DNA of 64,000 bases. It comes from Facklamia miroungae. GTDB taxonomy: Bacteria > Bacillota > Bacilli > Lactobacillales > Aerococcaceae. Below the pieces are notes generated by a model. It had not been told where the DNA came from and did not search any database. It was given only the letters and a program-made list of their open reading frames with translations. Positions 51,610-60,252 of the stretch are shown here, in pieces (position 1 is the stretch's first letter; the number at the start of each line of letters is the position of its first letter). The stretch spans positions 62,001 through 126,000 of the forward strand of contig NZ_JAAXPS010000004.1 in assembly GCF_012396555.1 (NCBI RefSeq). The letters are read 5' to 3'. The position numbers were made by a program, and so were the translations under genes.

Positions 51610-52743
51610 ATGGCTAAATTAAGTTTAAGAAAAGTTGCTAAAATATATGACGATGGCTTTAAAGCGGTTAAAAATATTGATTTAGAAATTGAAGATAAGG
51701 AGTTCATCGTATTAGTAGGTCCTTCTGGCTGTGGCAAGTCAACAACTTTACGTATGATTGCTGGTTTAGAGAGTATTTCGGAAGGAGAACTCTGGATTGG
51801 CGATTTACGAGTTAATAATTTACAGCCTAAAGATCGCGATATAGCTATGGTTTTCCAATCTTATGCGCTTTATCCACATATGAATGTTCGAGATAATATG
51901 GGTTTTTCTTTAAAAATGAATGGTATAAGTAAGAAAGATCGTAATTTACGTGTTGAACAAGTTGCGGAGGCCCTACAATTGATAGATTTACTTGATAAGA
52001 AACCAGGGGCTTTATCAGGGGGACAACGTCAAAGAGTAGCCTTAGGAAGAGCTATGGTTAGGAGTCCAAAAGTGTTTTTATTAGATGAGCCCCTTTCAAA
52101 TTTAGATGCAAAATTACGGGTAACCATGCGGTCTGAAATTACCCAGTTACATCGTGAATTAGGAACGACCTTTGTTTATGTTACCCATGACCAAACAGAA
52201 GCCATGACAATGGGAACACGAATAGCTGTGATGAATGCTGGACGTATCGAACAATATGACACACCGGCGAATTTGTATTATAATCCATGTAATAAGTTTG
52301 TTGCTGAATTTATTGGATCACCTATGATTAATATGTTCAATGGTAGGTTAGTGATTAAAGAGGGGAAAGTAAACCTTAAAATTGCTGATCAATCGTTTGA
52401 GCTCGCTGAAGAAGTCAAAGATCAGTTACTTGTTGAAGTAGAAGACCAGGAAGTTTATATTGGCATTCGCCCGGAGGACATGCACCATAAGGCCGAGGGT
52501 TTAAACACCTCAGGTTTGAATGTTATCGCTAAAAATGTTGAGCAAGTGGGTTCGGATACTTTTGTTTATTTCGATCATCCGACCTCTAGTCGCGAATTAG
52601 TAGCACGATTTTCACCCGCTCGACCCGTTAAAATTGGCGAAGGAGTTCAGGTTCAATTAGACCTAAATAAAATTATGCTGTTCGATCAAAAGACCGAAGC
52701 TTCGATACTCAATCGAATAGTGGGAGAGGATTTTGATAAATAA
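51610..52743 (+). CDS. ugpC: Glycerol-3-phosphate ABC transporter ATP-binding protein UgpC
   Basis: A 377-residue ATPase of the MalK/UgpC group: Walker A GPSGCGKSTTLRM, signature LSGGQRQR, Walker B VFLLDEPLSNLD, and VTHDQTEAMTMGTRI. The C-terminal TOBE regulatory domain (about residues 240-360, with VYIGIRPEDMHH) is complete. AGGGGAAAATAGAG lies before the ATG. It shares one base with the next gene, so the phosphodiesterase is translated with the transporter. Confidence 0.94.
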   Translation: MAKLSLRKVAKIYDDGFKAVKNIDLEIEDKEFIVLVGPSGCGKSTTLRMIAGLESISEGELWIGDLRVNNLQPKDRDIAMVFQSYALYPHMNVRDNMGFSLKMNGISKKDRNLRVEQVAEALQLIDLLDKKPGALSGGQRQRVALGRAMVRSPKVFLLDEPLSNLDAKLRVTMRSEITQLHRELGTTFVYVTHDQTEAMTMGTRIAVMNAGRIEQYDTPANLYYNPCNKFVAEFIGSPMINMFNGRLVIKEGKVNLKIADQSFELAEEVKDQLLVEVEDQEVYIGIRPEDMHHKAEGLNTSGLNVIAKNVEQVGSDTFVYFDHPTSSRELVARFSPARPVKIGEGVQVQLDLNKIMLFDQKTEASILNRIVGEDFDK

Positions 52744-53477
52744 TGGTAAAAATTATTGCACATCGCGGTTACTCGGGATTATATCCTGAAAATACCATGT
52801 TAGCTTTCAAAGAGGCGGCAAAATTTCCTATCGAAGGCATTGAATTGGATGTTCATTTAACCAAAGATCAAGAGGTGGTCATCATACATGATGAAACCAT
52901 TGATCGTACTTCGAACGGAAGTGGTTATGTAAAAGAGATGACTTTAACGGAATTACGTCAGTATAACTATTATGCTAACTTCAAAGAAACACAAGTTAAT
53001 TCCGCAAGAGACATTCAAATTCCGACTTTGCGTGAATTTTTTGAATGGATGAAGCCTTTAACAATTAAAGTGAATATTGAATTGAAAACTAATATTTTTC
53101 GCTATGAGGGTATAAATGAGAAAGTATTAGCATTGATTAAAGAATTTGATTTGGAAGACCGTGTTTTGATTTCGTCTTTTAATCACCATAGCGTACGTGA
53201 TTTTGTGCGATTAGCAGGTGATAGTAAAATTGAATATGGTTTTTTAACGGCTTCCGGTCAATTAAACCCTGGTAAATATTGTAAGGAGCACGGTGTAGGT
53301 CATTATCACCCTGCCTTTGTGACTTTAGATCCAGAAGATATTGCAGAATGTCATGGTCATGGTGTTCAAATTAATACTTATACGGTTAATGAAACAGAGC
53401 ATATTCAGATGATGATTGATGCGGGTGTTGAGCGAATTATAACGAATTATGTGGAAAGAGCCTTGGATTTAATATAA
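52743..53477 (+). CDS. ugpQ: Glycerophosphodiester phosphodiesterase UgpQ/GlpQ
   Basis: A 244-residue cytoplasmic GDPD enzyme that splits imported glycerophosphodiesters to glycerol-3-phosphate and an alcohol. The catalytic His pair and metal ligands are in IIAHRGYSGLYPENTMLAF, EGIELDVHLTKDQEVVIIHD and the later VNIELKT. There is no signal peptide. It is the last gene of the ugp operon. Together with the Pho box upstream it makes a scavenging route for phosphate from phospholipid head groups. Confidence 0.95.
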   Translation: MVKIIAHRGYSGLYPENTMLAFKEAAKFPIEGIELDVHLTKDQEVVIIHDETIDRTSNGSGYVKEMTLTELRQYNYYANFKETQVNSARDIQIPTLREFFEWMKPLTIKVNIELKTNIFRYEGINEKVLALIKEFDLEDRVLISSFNHHSVRDFVRLAGDSKIEYGFLTASGQLNPGKYCKEHGVGHYHPAFVTLDPEDIAECHGHGVQINTYTVNETEHIQMMIDAGVERIITNYVERALDLI

Positions 53478-53486
53478 GTTCTAGCT

Positions 53487-53525
53487 AAAAAGAACCCTTC
53501 TGGATATCCAGAAGGATTCTTTTTA
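53487..53525. terminator. Terminator of the ugp operon
   Basis: AGAACCCTTCTGG (53491-53503) pairs with CCAGAAGGATTCT (53508-53520) with one mismatch, A run before and T run after. Confidence 0.88.
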
Positions 53526-54113
53526 AAATCCAGGCTTTTTAGGGTGTTTGTCAACAATTGCTTGGTTATTTTTTAAAGCCTGTTCACCCTTTGGAGTGAG
53601 GTGATAGCCTCTCGTCTTAGTTAGGATTGCTAATTCTGTCTCGGAATATTCTTGCCGCACCGCTTTAAGGAGTTCTTCTTTCTTTAATTTAGAAAAGCCT
53701 GAAATGTTCTTGTCTTTGAGTAGTTTCTTCAAAAAAGGTGCTGTTTCATAGATTAAAGACTCCTTTGCAGAAAGAATACGGACATACTCTTGTTCAACTA
53801 ACCAGTCAATATCATGACCATCAATGCCATAGTCATATTCAAAGTATTTAGTAATCCAATGTCCTACGGTATAAGTTCCATGACTGACACGCTATAAAAG
53901 AATAATATGACCTGGTAGAAGACCTTCTTCAGTTCGAACCATATTTCGCTTTGCAACCAAATGACTCGATTTCAATTCGATTTCGGCTAGCCATTTATCT
54001 ATGTCACGTTCTGGTGAAATATAAGGAAATTCAGCATGGTTTTCATAGATTTTTTTTACTCTAGTAATTGCTTCTGGGCTCCCTTGCATTTGTATAGGGT
54101 GTTGTGATTTCAT
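53523..54113 (-). pseudogene. SAP-domain protein gene interrupted by one amber codon
   Basis: The minus strand holds a single continuous frame of 197 codons broken only by TAG at 53894-53892. Before it the frame reads ...LLPGHIILL and after it RVSHGTYTVGHWITKYF, all in phase; the stop may stand for Trp (TGG to TAG). The C-terminal third has a SAP-like motif, ISGFSKLKKEELLKAVRQ, and ends LTPKGEQALKNN. SAP domains often bind nucleic acids. A good ribosome site (AAAGGTGA) precedes the ATG at 54113. Function unknown. It could be a recent decay, a strain variant or a sequencing error. Confidence 0.8.
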
Positions 54114-54262
54114 TAAACATCACCTTTGCTGATTGAATGTATAAAAAGACTATAGCTAAAAGCCACTTTTATTTTGCACAGTTTGACATAAGTTATTCTT
54201 ACTAGCTGGTATCACGTATATATTTAATGTCAGATGGATTAAATTAAGAATGAGGAATGCAT

Positions 54263-54300
54263 TTAAGGGGTGGATCATCAGTTGATGGTCCACCCCTTAA
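54263..54300. terminator. Strong hairpin after csbD
   Basis: TTAAGGGGTGGATCATC (54263-54279) pairs with GATGGTCCACCCCTTAA (54284-54300), 16 of 17, with a 4-base loop. The T run is poor in both directions. Confidence 0.7.
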
Positions 54301-54310
54301 TTGTGAATGC

Positions 54311-54508
54311 TTATTCTTTATCGGATAAGCCTTTTTTTAATCCATCAACGGCATCTTTAGCGTCTTCAATACCTTCTTTGACGGTCCCTTTAACTTTTTC
54401 TGCCATTCCTTCAGACTGTAATTCTTTATTATCAGTTACTTTTCCAACGGCTTCTTTAACGCTACCTGCTAATTTTTCCAATTTTGCATTTTTCTTCTCT
54501 TCTGACAT
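54311..54508 (-). CDS. CsbD-family stress protein
   Basis: A 65-residue, very charged, helical protein of the CsbD family (MSEEKKNAKLEKLAGSVKEA, then KVKGTVKEGIEDAKD). Homologues are among the most abundant general-stress proteins; a biochemical function is not established. AAAGGAGG precedes the ATG at good spacing. It is monocistronic, closed by the strong hairpin at 54263, and lies directly beyond kdpC without sharing its transcript direction problem (both minus strand, 130-bp gap). Confidence 0.9.
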   Translation of the reverse strand: MSEEKKNAKLEKLAGSVKEAVGKVTDNKELQSEGMAEKVKGTVKEGIEDAKDAVDGLKKGLSDKE

Positions 54509-54640
54509 AATAAATGCCTCCTTTATAGTATCTTTCCCAAATCATATAGGTTCGGTATTTTTTTTTCAAATTCTTTGACTCAAGGATTCAATATTTTTTT
54601 GATGAGTTTAATTAGTAAAAGGGTAAAAAGATAGAATACA

Positions 54641-55291
54641 TTATTGATTCATAGTACTCGCAATTTCTTTGTTCACTAAAAGAACATTAACCGTTTCTTC
54701 GCCTAATAGGCCAAATAGTTGCTTTTCAGTATGATGAGAAATAATCTGTTCTATTTGATTAGCCGAGATACCAGATGCTTTTTCAATGCGAGGCACTTGA
54801 ATCATCGCAGCTTGTAGAGAAATATGAGGATCTAAACCAGAACCGGAAGCTGTTAAGAGATCACTCGGAATATCCTTAGCTTCAACCGAAGGATTCAATT
54901 CAAGAAACTTCGCCATATCGAGGGAAACACGATTGGTTAAATTAGGATTAGATGGAGCGTAATTAGCAGAGCCAGAGGATAGGCCTATGAATGCTTCTCC
55001 ATTTAGGTAGACTGGCTTACCACTCTCATCTTCTTTATAGACGTTATAATGATAAGCAGAAGGACGCCCCCATAAAAAATAGTTTTGAGTAAATTCTTGA
55101 CCAACATTTTCAACGCCTATAACTTTTCCATCTACTTCAACAGTGCTACCTGAAGCTTGATGAGGGAATATAAGGGATGCTAGGCCTGTTAAGGTGAGGG
55201 GAAATAATAATCCACACATGACCATCATCACTAAGGTCAGTCCTATACTTTGACGAAAAGTTTGCCAGAATGACTTTATTTTTTTATTCAT
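54641..55291 (-). CDS. kdpC: Potassium-transporting ATPase subunit KdpC
   Basis: A 216-residue subunit with one N-terminal helix and an external domain that stabilises the KdpFABC complex. RQSIGLTLVMMVMCGLLFPL, NYFLWGRPSAYHYN and the C-terminal ASGSGLDPHISLQAAMIQVP and QLFGLLGEETVNVL are family hallmarks. I chose the ATG at 55291 because AGGAGG lies 7 bp upstream; the longer frame overlaps kdpB. It is the last gene of the structural operon, 10 bp after kdpB. Confidence 0.95.
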   Translation of the reverse strand: MNKKIKSFWQTFRQSIGLTLVMMVMCGLLFPLTLTGLASLIFPHQASGSTVEVDGKVIGVENVGQEFTQNYFLWGRPSAYHYNVYKEDESGKPVYLNGEAFIGLSSGSANYAPSNPNLTNRVSLDMAKFLELNPSVEAKDIPSDLLTASGSGLDPHISLQAAMIQVPRIEKASGISANQIEQIISHHTEKQLFGLLGEETVNVLLVNKEIASTMNQ

Positions 55292-55301
55292 TTTTAACCT
55301 C

Positions 55302-57356
55302 CTAAATACCAATACCAAACAAGAGTGGACTTATTAGAATATCAATTAATTTAATACCAATAAATGGTGTGATGACGCCACCCAGACCATAAATCAGCAT
55401 ATTTCTGGCTAATAATTTTCCTGAGCTCATTGGTCGATAGTTAACACCTCTCATCGCTAAGGGTATTAAGCATGGAATAATGAGAGCGTTAAAGATTAAA
55501 GCTGAAAGAATAGCACTTTGAGGTGTAGCCAAATTCATGATATTAAGCACACTCAATTGTGGAATTGCAATCATGAACATAGCTGGGATAATAGCAAAAT
55601 ATTTAGCAATATCATTGGCTATAGAGAAGGTTGTCAAACTTCCTCTCGTGATTAATAATTGTTTCCCAATTTCAACTACCTCAATAATCTTAGTCGGATC
55701 GGAGTCTAAATCAACCATATTGGCAGCTTCTTTAGCCGCTGTTGTTCCACTATTCATCGCTAAACCAACGTTCGCTTGAGCGAGAGCAGGGGCATCATTG
55801 GTCCCGTCTCCAGTCATCGCAACGATTTTACCTTCTGCTTGTTCTTTTTGAATGACTCTAATTTTATCTTCTGGTTTACATTCAGCAATAAAACCATCAA
55901 CTCCAGCTTCTTTAGCAATAGTTGCTGCTGTTAATGGGTTATCACCGGTACACATGATGGTTTTAATGCCAATGTCGCGTAAACGTTCGAAACGTTCTGC
56001 CATTCCTTCTTTCACCGTATCTTTTAAATAAATAACACCTAAAATTTTGTTGCCTTCACACATGACTAAGGGAGTTCCACCCAGACCGGATATGCGTTCT
56101 ACTAAAGCATTTAAATCTTTTGGAATTTGCCCCCCTTGGTCTTTAGCGTAAGTGACAATTGCATCCATTGCTCCCTTACGCAATGATTGACCACTGTTTA
56201 AATCAACACCACTCATACGACTTTGAGCCGTAAATGGGACAAATTCTGCGCCTGTTTCATCTTGACTGTCATCGCCAAGTTGTCTAGCGAGCTCGAGCGT
56301 AGATTTCCCTTCAGGGGTATCATCATGCAAACTAGTTAAAGCCGCGCAACGAAGTGCTTCAGGTAATTTTATCCCTTCAACAGGGACTATTTCCGCAGCT
56401 AGACGGTTACCATAAGTGATTGTTCCTGTTTTATCTAGAATCATAGTATCAACATCTCCACATGATTCCACTGCTTTACCAGACATAGCAATCACATTAA
56501 AACGAGTGACACGATCCATACCAGCAATTCCAATTGCTGAGAGAAGACCACCAATAGTGGTTGGAATTAAACAAACCGTCAAAGCAATTAAGGTTGAAGT
56601 AGGAATTGATATTCCTGAGTACAATGCAATCGGGTAGAGAGATACAATCACAATTAAAAAAATAATGGTTAAGGAAACTAAGAGCGTGTTTAAGGCGATT
56701 TCGTTGGGTGTTTTCTTGCGAGAAGCCCCCTCTACTAAACTGATCATACGGTCCAAAAAACTATTTCCGGGTTCAGAGGTAATTTGAATTTTAAGCCAAT
56801 CGGAAACTAAGGTTGTACCACCGGTAACTGAACAGAAATCGCCACCCGATTCTCTAACAACAGGAGCAGACTCTCCCGTAATTGCGGATTCATCGACTGA
56901 GGCGACTCCTTCGATTACTTCACCATCACCGGGTATGACCTCACCAGCTGAAACAAGAACAATATCTCCTTTATTTAACTGATTGGATAAAACTATTTCT
57001 TCAGAACCATCCTTAAGTAACCGTCTGGCTTCGGTAGCTTGTTGAGTTGCTTTAAGTGAAGCTGCTTGAGCTTTCCCTCTACCTTCAGCAATCGATTCGG
57101 CAAAATTAGCAAAGAGGATCGTAAATAATAGAATAAGGCTGACCAGTAAGTTATAAATTTGAAGGTTTCTATCATTAGTATTTTGTGAAAAAAAAGATGG
57201 GAAGAAAGTGGAAACAAGGGTTATGAAAAAGCCGATTTCGACGACGAACATTACTGGATTTTGAATCATATAGACAGGGTTTAATTTTTTAAAAGAGTCA
57301 ATTAAAGCTGCCTGAAACATCTCTCTGGTAATTAACGTGTTACTTTTATGAGACAT
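55302..57356 (-). CDS. kdpB: Potassium-transporting P-type ATPase subunit KdpB
   Basis: A 684-residue P-type ATPase catalytic subunit. The phosphorylation loop is [13 protein letters not shown], the dephosphorylation loop [10 protein letters not shown], and the hinge [20 protein letters not shown]. The inhibitory serine loop region is in the actuator domain. AAGGAGG lies 7 bp before the ATG. It couples ATP hydrolysis to K+ uptake through KdpA. Confidence 0.97.
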   Translation of the reverse strand: MSHKSNTLITREMFQAALIDSFKKLNPVYMIQNPVMFVVEIGFFITLVSTFFPSFFSQNTNDRNLQIYNLLVSLILLFTILFANFAESIAEGRGKAQAASLKATQQATEARRLLKDGSEEIVLSNQLNKGDIVLVSAGEVIPGDGEVIEGVASVDESAITGESAPVVRESGGDFCSVTGGTTLVSDWLKIQITSEPGNSFLDRMISLVEGASRKKTPNEIALNTLLVSLTIIFLIVIVSLYPIALYSGISIPTSTLIALTVCLIPTTIGGLLSAIGIAGMDRVTRFNVIAMSGKAVESCGDVDTMILDKTGTITYGNRLAAEIVPVEGIKLPEALRCAALTSLHDDTPEGKSTLELARQLGDDSQDETGAEFVPFTAQSRMSGVDLNSGQSLRKGAMDAIVTYAKDQGGQIPKDLNALVERISGLGGTPLVMCEGNKILGVIYLKDTVKEGMAERFERLRDIGIKTIMCTGDNPLTAATIAKEAGVDGFIAECKPEDKIRVIQKEQAEGKIVAMTGDGTNDAPALAQANVGLAMNSGTTAAKEAANMVDLDSDPTKIIEVVEIGKQLLITRGSLTTFSIANDIAKYFAIIPAMFMIAIPQLSVLNIMNLATPQSAILSALIFNALIIPCLIPLAMRGVNYRPMSSGKLLARNMLIYGLGGVITPFIGIKLIDILISPLLFGIGI

Positions 57357-57379
57357 TAATTTTCCTCCTTAAACAAGAG

Positions 57380-59128
57380 TTAAGATAATAAAGTAAGGTG
57401 TTCAGCAATTGGACCTAAAACTAAAACAGGTAAGAATGTTAAGGCCGCAAATATATAAACAACCATTACTAATATGAAAGCAAATGAAATAGTAGTGGTT
57501 TGTAAACTTCCTGAAGACTGATTAATAAACGGTTTATGCATTAAAGATCCGGCAATTGCGAGTTGAATAATAATTGATAAGTAACGACCAAAGAACATGA
57601 CTATCCCTGTGGTTAGATTCCAAAAAAGGGTATTATCGCCTAAACCTTCAAAACCTGATCCATTATTAGCAGTAGCTGAAGAAAATTCATAAAGAATTTG
57701 AGATAGTCCGTGATATCCAGGATTAGAAATTGCCTCTCTGCCCCAATTTGTACCAATAGCTAAGGCAGTAAAACTAAGAATTAATAGAGGATGAATGATA
57801 ATGCAAAGAGCGGTTAGTTTCATCTCGCGTCCTTCAATTTTTTTGCCGAGGTACTCTGGGGTACGGCCAATCATTAAACCACAAATAAAGACGGAAAGAA
57901 TGGCATATAGAACCATATTCATTAAACCAACACCTTTTCCGCCGAAAACGACATTTAACATCATATGTAATAAAGGAACCAAACCACCTAAAGGCGTTAG
58001 TGTATCATGCATATTATTAACAGTCCCTGTCGTAAAGGAAGTTGTAGTAGTGGTAAACAAGGCAGATTGGGCGATTCCAAACCGAAGCTCTTTTCCTTCC
58101 ATGTTTCCCATGGCTTGATCTAATCCCAATCGGGCTAGGACGGGATTCCCTTGACTTTCAGCCCAGAAACAAAGAACTAAACCTAATGTGAATAGAATAC
58201 CCATGGCAGTAAAAAGACTAAATCCTTGTTTACCAAATGCTCTATGAATGAAGGATGGTTTAACAGTTTGGTTGATAGGATTTATTTGATTGGTTGATTT
58301 GTTTTCGCTTACCATTTTTCCAAATGTAATAACACAAGCGCCTGGTAATAGCATCATGGAATAGAGTTCAATTAAGTTTGAGATAAGAGTTGGATTTTCA
58401 ATTGGAGTAGCTGAATTGGCCCCTAAGAATCCTCCACCGTTCGTACCTAAGTGTTTAATTATTTCTAAAGCGGCCACCGGTCCCATTGCAATCACTTGTT
58501 TGCTTCCTTCCAATGTGTCTACTATTAAATTACCACTGAAATTTTGTGGCACTCCTTGCCAAACAAGTAACAAGCCACCGAGTATTGAAAAGGGGATCAA
58601 AATACGGGTAGTAATTCGAACCATATCGACATAGTAGTTACCCATATTATCTTTGGAATGACCTGCTAGTCCACGAATAAACGCTATACAAGCGGCATAA
58701 CCACTAGCAGCAGAGACAAACATCATGAAAATTATAACCGTCATTTGTGATAAATAAGAGAGTCCGTTTTCACCAGCATAATGCTGTAAATTGGTATTTG
58801 TCATAAAACTGATAACCGTATTAAAAGAAAGCGACGGTTCCATTCCTTCAATTTGATTGGGATTAAAAATTGCCATACCCTGAATTCTCAAAATAAGATA
58901 GGTTAATAAAATCATGACTGCGTTTGTTTTAATTAAATTTACAGCATAACTTTTCCAATTCATGGAAGTATGAGGAGAGATGCCTGCCAATTTATAAATC
59001 CATCGATCGACGTAGTCAAAGACAGGATCAGCGAATGTCTTTTTTTGACTTGCAATACGGTACAGATAATTGCCTACCGGAATGACCAGCAGCAAATAAA
59101 TGAATAAGGTAGCTATCATTTGCCACAT
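57380..59128 (-). CDS. kdpA: Potassium-transporting ATPase subunit KdpA
   Basis: A 582-residue K+-channel-like subunit with four pore repeats. Selectivity-filter-like loops are seen in VISFMTNTNLQHYAGE, KHLGTNGGGFLGANSATPIE, ALFTTTTTSFTTGTVN and ATANNGSGFEGL. It is slightly longer than the E. coli protein (557). AGGAGG lies 8 bp before the ATG. It follows kdpF with a 19-bp gap. Confidence 0.96.
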   Translation of the reverse strand: MWQMIATLFIYLLLVIPVGNYLYRIASQKKTFADPVFDYVDRWIYKLAGISPHTSMNWKSYAVNLIKTNAVMILLTYLILRIQGMAIFNPNQIEGMEPSLSFNTVISFMTNTNLQHYAGENGLSYLSQMTVIIFMMFVSAASGYAACIAFIRGLAGHSKDNMGNYYVDMVRITTRILIPFSILGGLLLVWQGVPQNFSGNLIVDTLEGSKQVIAMGPVAALEIIKHLGTNGGGFLGANSATPIENPTLISNLIELYSMMLLPGACVITFGKMVSENKSTNQINPINQTVKPSFIHRAFGKQGFSLFTAMGILFTLGLVLCFWAESQGNPVLARLGLDQAMGNMEGKELRFGIAQSALFTTTTTSFTTGTVNNMHDTLTPLGGLVPLLHMMLNVVFGGKGVGLMNMVLYAILSVFICGLMIGRTPEYLGKKIEGREMKLTALCIIIHPLLILSFTALAIGTNWGREAISNPGYHGLSQILYEFSSATANNGSGFEGLGDNTLFWNLTTGIVMFFGRYLSIIIQLAIAGSLMHKPFINQSSGSLQTTTISFAFILVMVVYIFAALTFLPVLVLGPIAEHLTLLS

Positions 59129-59147
59129 TTTAAATTCCTCCTAATCG

Positions 59148-59225
59148 TTAGAACTTTTCTGGATTGACCAGAGCATAAATGAGATAAACAAAAAGTAAGA
59201 TAATAATAACAATAAGAGCGATCAA
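59148..59225 (-). CDS. kdpF: KdpF, small stabilising subunit
   Basis: A 25-residue single-helix peptide, MIALIVIIILLFVYLIYALV followed by NPEKF, matching KdpF (hydrophobic helix ending YALxxPExF). The start is TTG with AAGGAGG 7 bp upstream. KdpF stabilises the KdpABC complex in the membrane. It is the gene directly before kdpA, its canonical place, and is short enough to be missed by routine gene calling. Confidence 0.9.
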   Translation of the reverse strand: MIALIVIIILLFVYLIYALVNPEKF

Positions 59226-59237
59226 TTGAATTCCTCC

Positions 59238-59336
59238 TTAATCTAACCGATTAATTTGCCTTTGACACCAATTAATAAGTTGGATTAGGACAAATGTAGA
59301 AAATGTTAGAATGATAATCATTAAAAGATCATACAT
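59238..59336 (-). CDS. 32-residue membrane peptide leading the kdp operon
   Basis: An ATG with AAGGAGG 7 bp upstream opens a 32-codon frame: MYDLLMIIILTFSTFVLIQL, then INWCQRQINRLD. One hydrophobic helix is followed by a short basic tail. It ends 12 bp before the kdpF start. Similar short peptides precede kdpF in some other kdp operons, where they are usually unnamed. The identical SD and spacing (AAGGAGGAATTC) before this gene and kdpF support real translation of both. A leader-peptide role is an alternative. Confidence 0.75.
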   Translation of the reverse strand: MYDLLMIIILTFSTFVLIQLINWCQRQINRLD

Positions 59337-59415
59337 GAGAATTCCTCCTTAATATTTTACATTTATTAGTTTACTGCAAAGGTTATAAAGGTGATCTTAG
59401 TGCTTGGTCGATGAG

Positions 59416-59432
59416 ATTAAGATTGTATAAAG
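59416..59432 (-). promoter_or_regulatory. Putative KdpE site upstream of the kdp structural operon
   Basis: On the minus strand CTTTATACAATCTTAAT; the identical 17-mer lies upstream of kdpD (63009-63025). A related TTATACA half lies 13 bp further upstream. No good -35 is present, in line with an activator-dependent promoter. Confidence 0.7.
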
Positions 59433-59461
59433 GTCCTGTATAAGAAATCTGTACAATAAAG

Positions 59462-59527
59462 AAAAAAGTAATTTCAGAAAGGTGGTTGCTAACCTCATGC
59501 TAACCATCCAATCAAAAATTACTTTTT
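59462..59527 (-). terminator. Terminator between kdpE and the structural kdp genes
   Basis: A long outer stem AAAAAAGTAATTT (59462-59474) with AAATTACTTTTT (59516-59527) encloses a second hairpin with GGTGGTT and AACCATCC. It separates kdpDE from the downstream kdp genes. Confidence 0.75.
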
Positions 59528-59553
59528 ATCAGGTGAATATCAAGTATATCAAT

Positions 59554-60252
59554 TTATCGTTTAATCATACGGTAACCAACACCAATATGCGTTTGAATAT
59601 AAGCAGGATCAGAAGGATTTTCCTCTATTTTCTTTCTTAAAGTTGCCATAAAGACTCTTAATGAGGGAATATCTGCCTCGAAGCTACTGCCCCACACTTC
59701 TTTTAAAATATAATTATGTGTAAGAACTTTCCCAGTATTTTTAGCTAATACGGTGAGCAATTTATATTCAATAGGGGTTAAATGAATTTCCTCTTCATTC
59801 AGATAGGCACATCCAGCAACGTAATCAATTTTTAAATCGCCATTTTGATAGTGAGTGACTGGTGCTTGAGAATTACTATCTTCTGTTTGACTTCTTCTTA
59901 GGGCGACACGTAAACGGGCGAGAAACTCTTCAATACTAAATGGTTTAGTGAGATAATCATCGGCACCTGCATCGAGAGCCTCAACTTTATCAAGATCTTC
60001 GCTACGAGCACTTACAACAATTATCGGTACTTTACTCCACCCTCTCACCTTGCGTATAATTTCGATGCCGTCCATGTCAGGTAGTCCTAAGTCAAGAATA
60101 ATGACATCGGCATTATAGGAAACAGCATCTAAAAGAGCTTCGGCCCCTGTTTTTGCAGTATGATATTGGTATGCTTGAGTGTCTAGGGTAGTACGTATCA
60201 AGTTAGTGATAGCAGGATCATCTTCGATAACTAAAATTTTAGGTTTAATCAT
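59554..60252 (-). CDS. kdpE: Response regulator KdpE
   Basis: A 232-residue OmpR-type regulator. The receiver domain has VIEDDPAI, the phosphoacceptor Asp in VIILDLGLPDMDGIE, and Lys in YLTKPFSIEEF. The C-terminal winged helix has LTPIEYKLLTVLAKNTGKVL and THIGVGYRM. It overlaps kdpD by 8 bp (ATGATTAA), so both are translated together. It should activate the kdp operon at low K+ or turgor, probably through the 17-mer shared by both promoters. Confidence 0.95.
   Translation of the reverse strand: MIKPKILVIEDDPAITNLIRTTLDTQAYQYHTAKTGAEALLDAVSYNADVIILDLGLPDMDGIEIIRKVRGWSKVPIIVVSARSEDLDKVEALDAGADDYLTKPFSIEEFLARLRVALRRSQTEDSNSQAPVTHYQNGDLKIDYVAGCAYLNEEEIHLTPIEYKLLTVLAKNTGKVLTHNYILKEVWGSSFEADIPSLRVFMATLRKKIEENPSDPAYIQTHIGVGYRMIKR

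Noticed and set aside
57795-58118. Plus-strand open frames inside kdpA, kdpB and other minus-strand genes.
   Set aside because: They are antisense shadows with no ribosome site and no recognisable protein.
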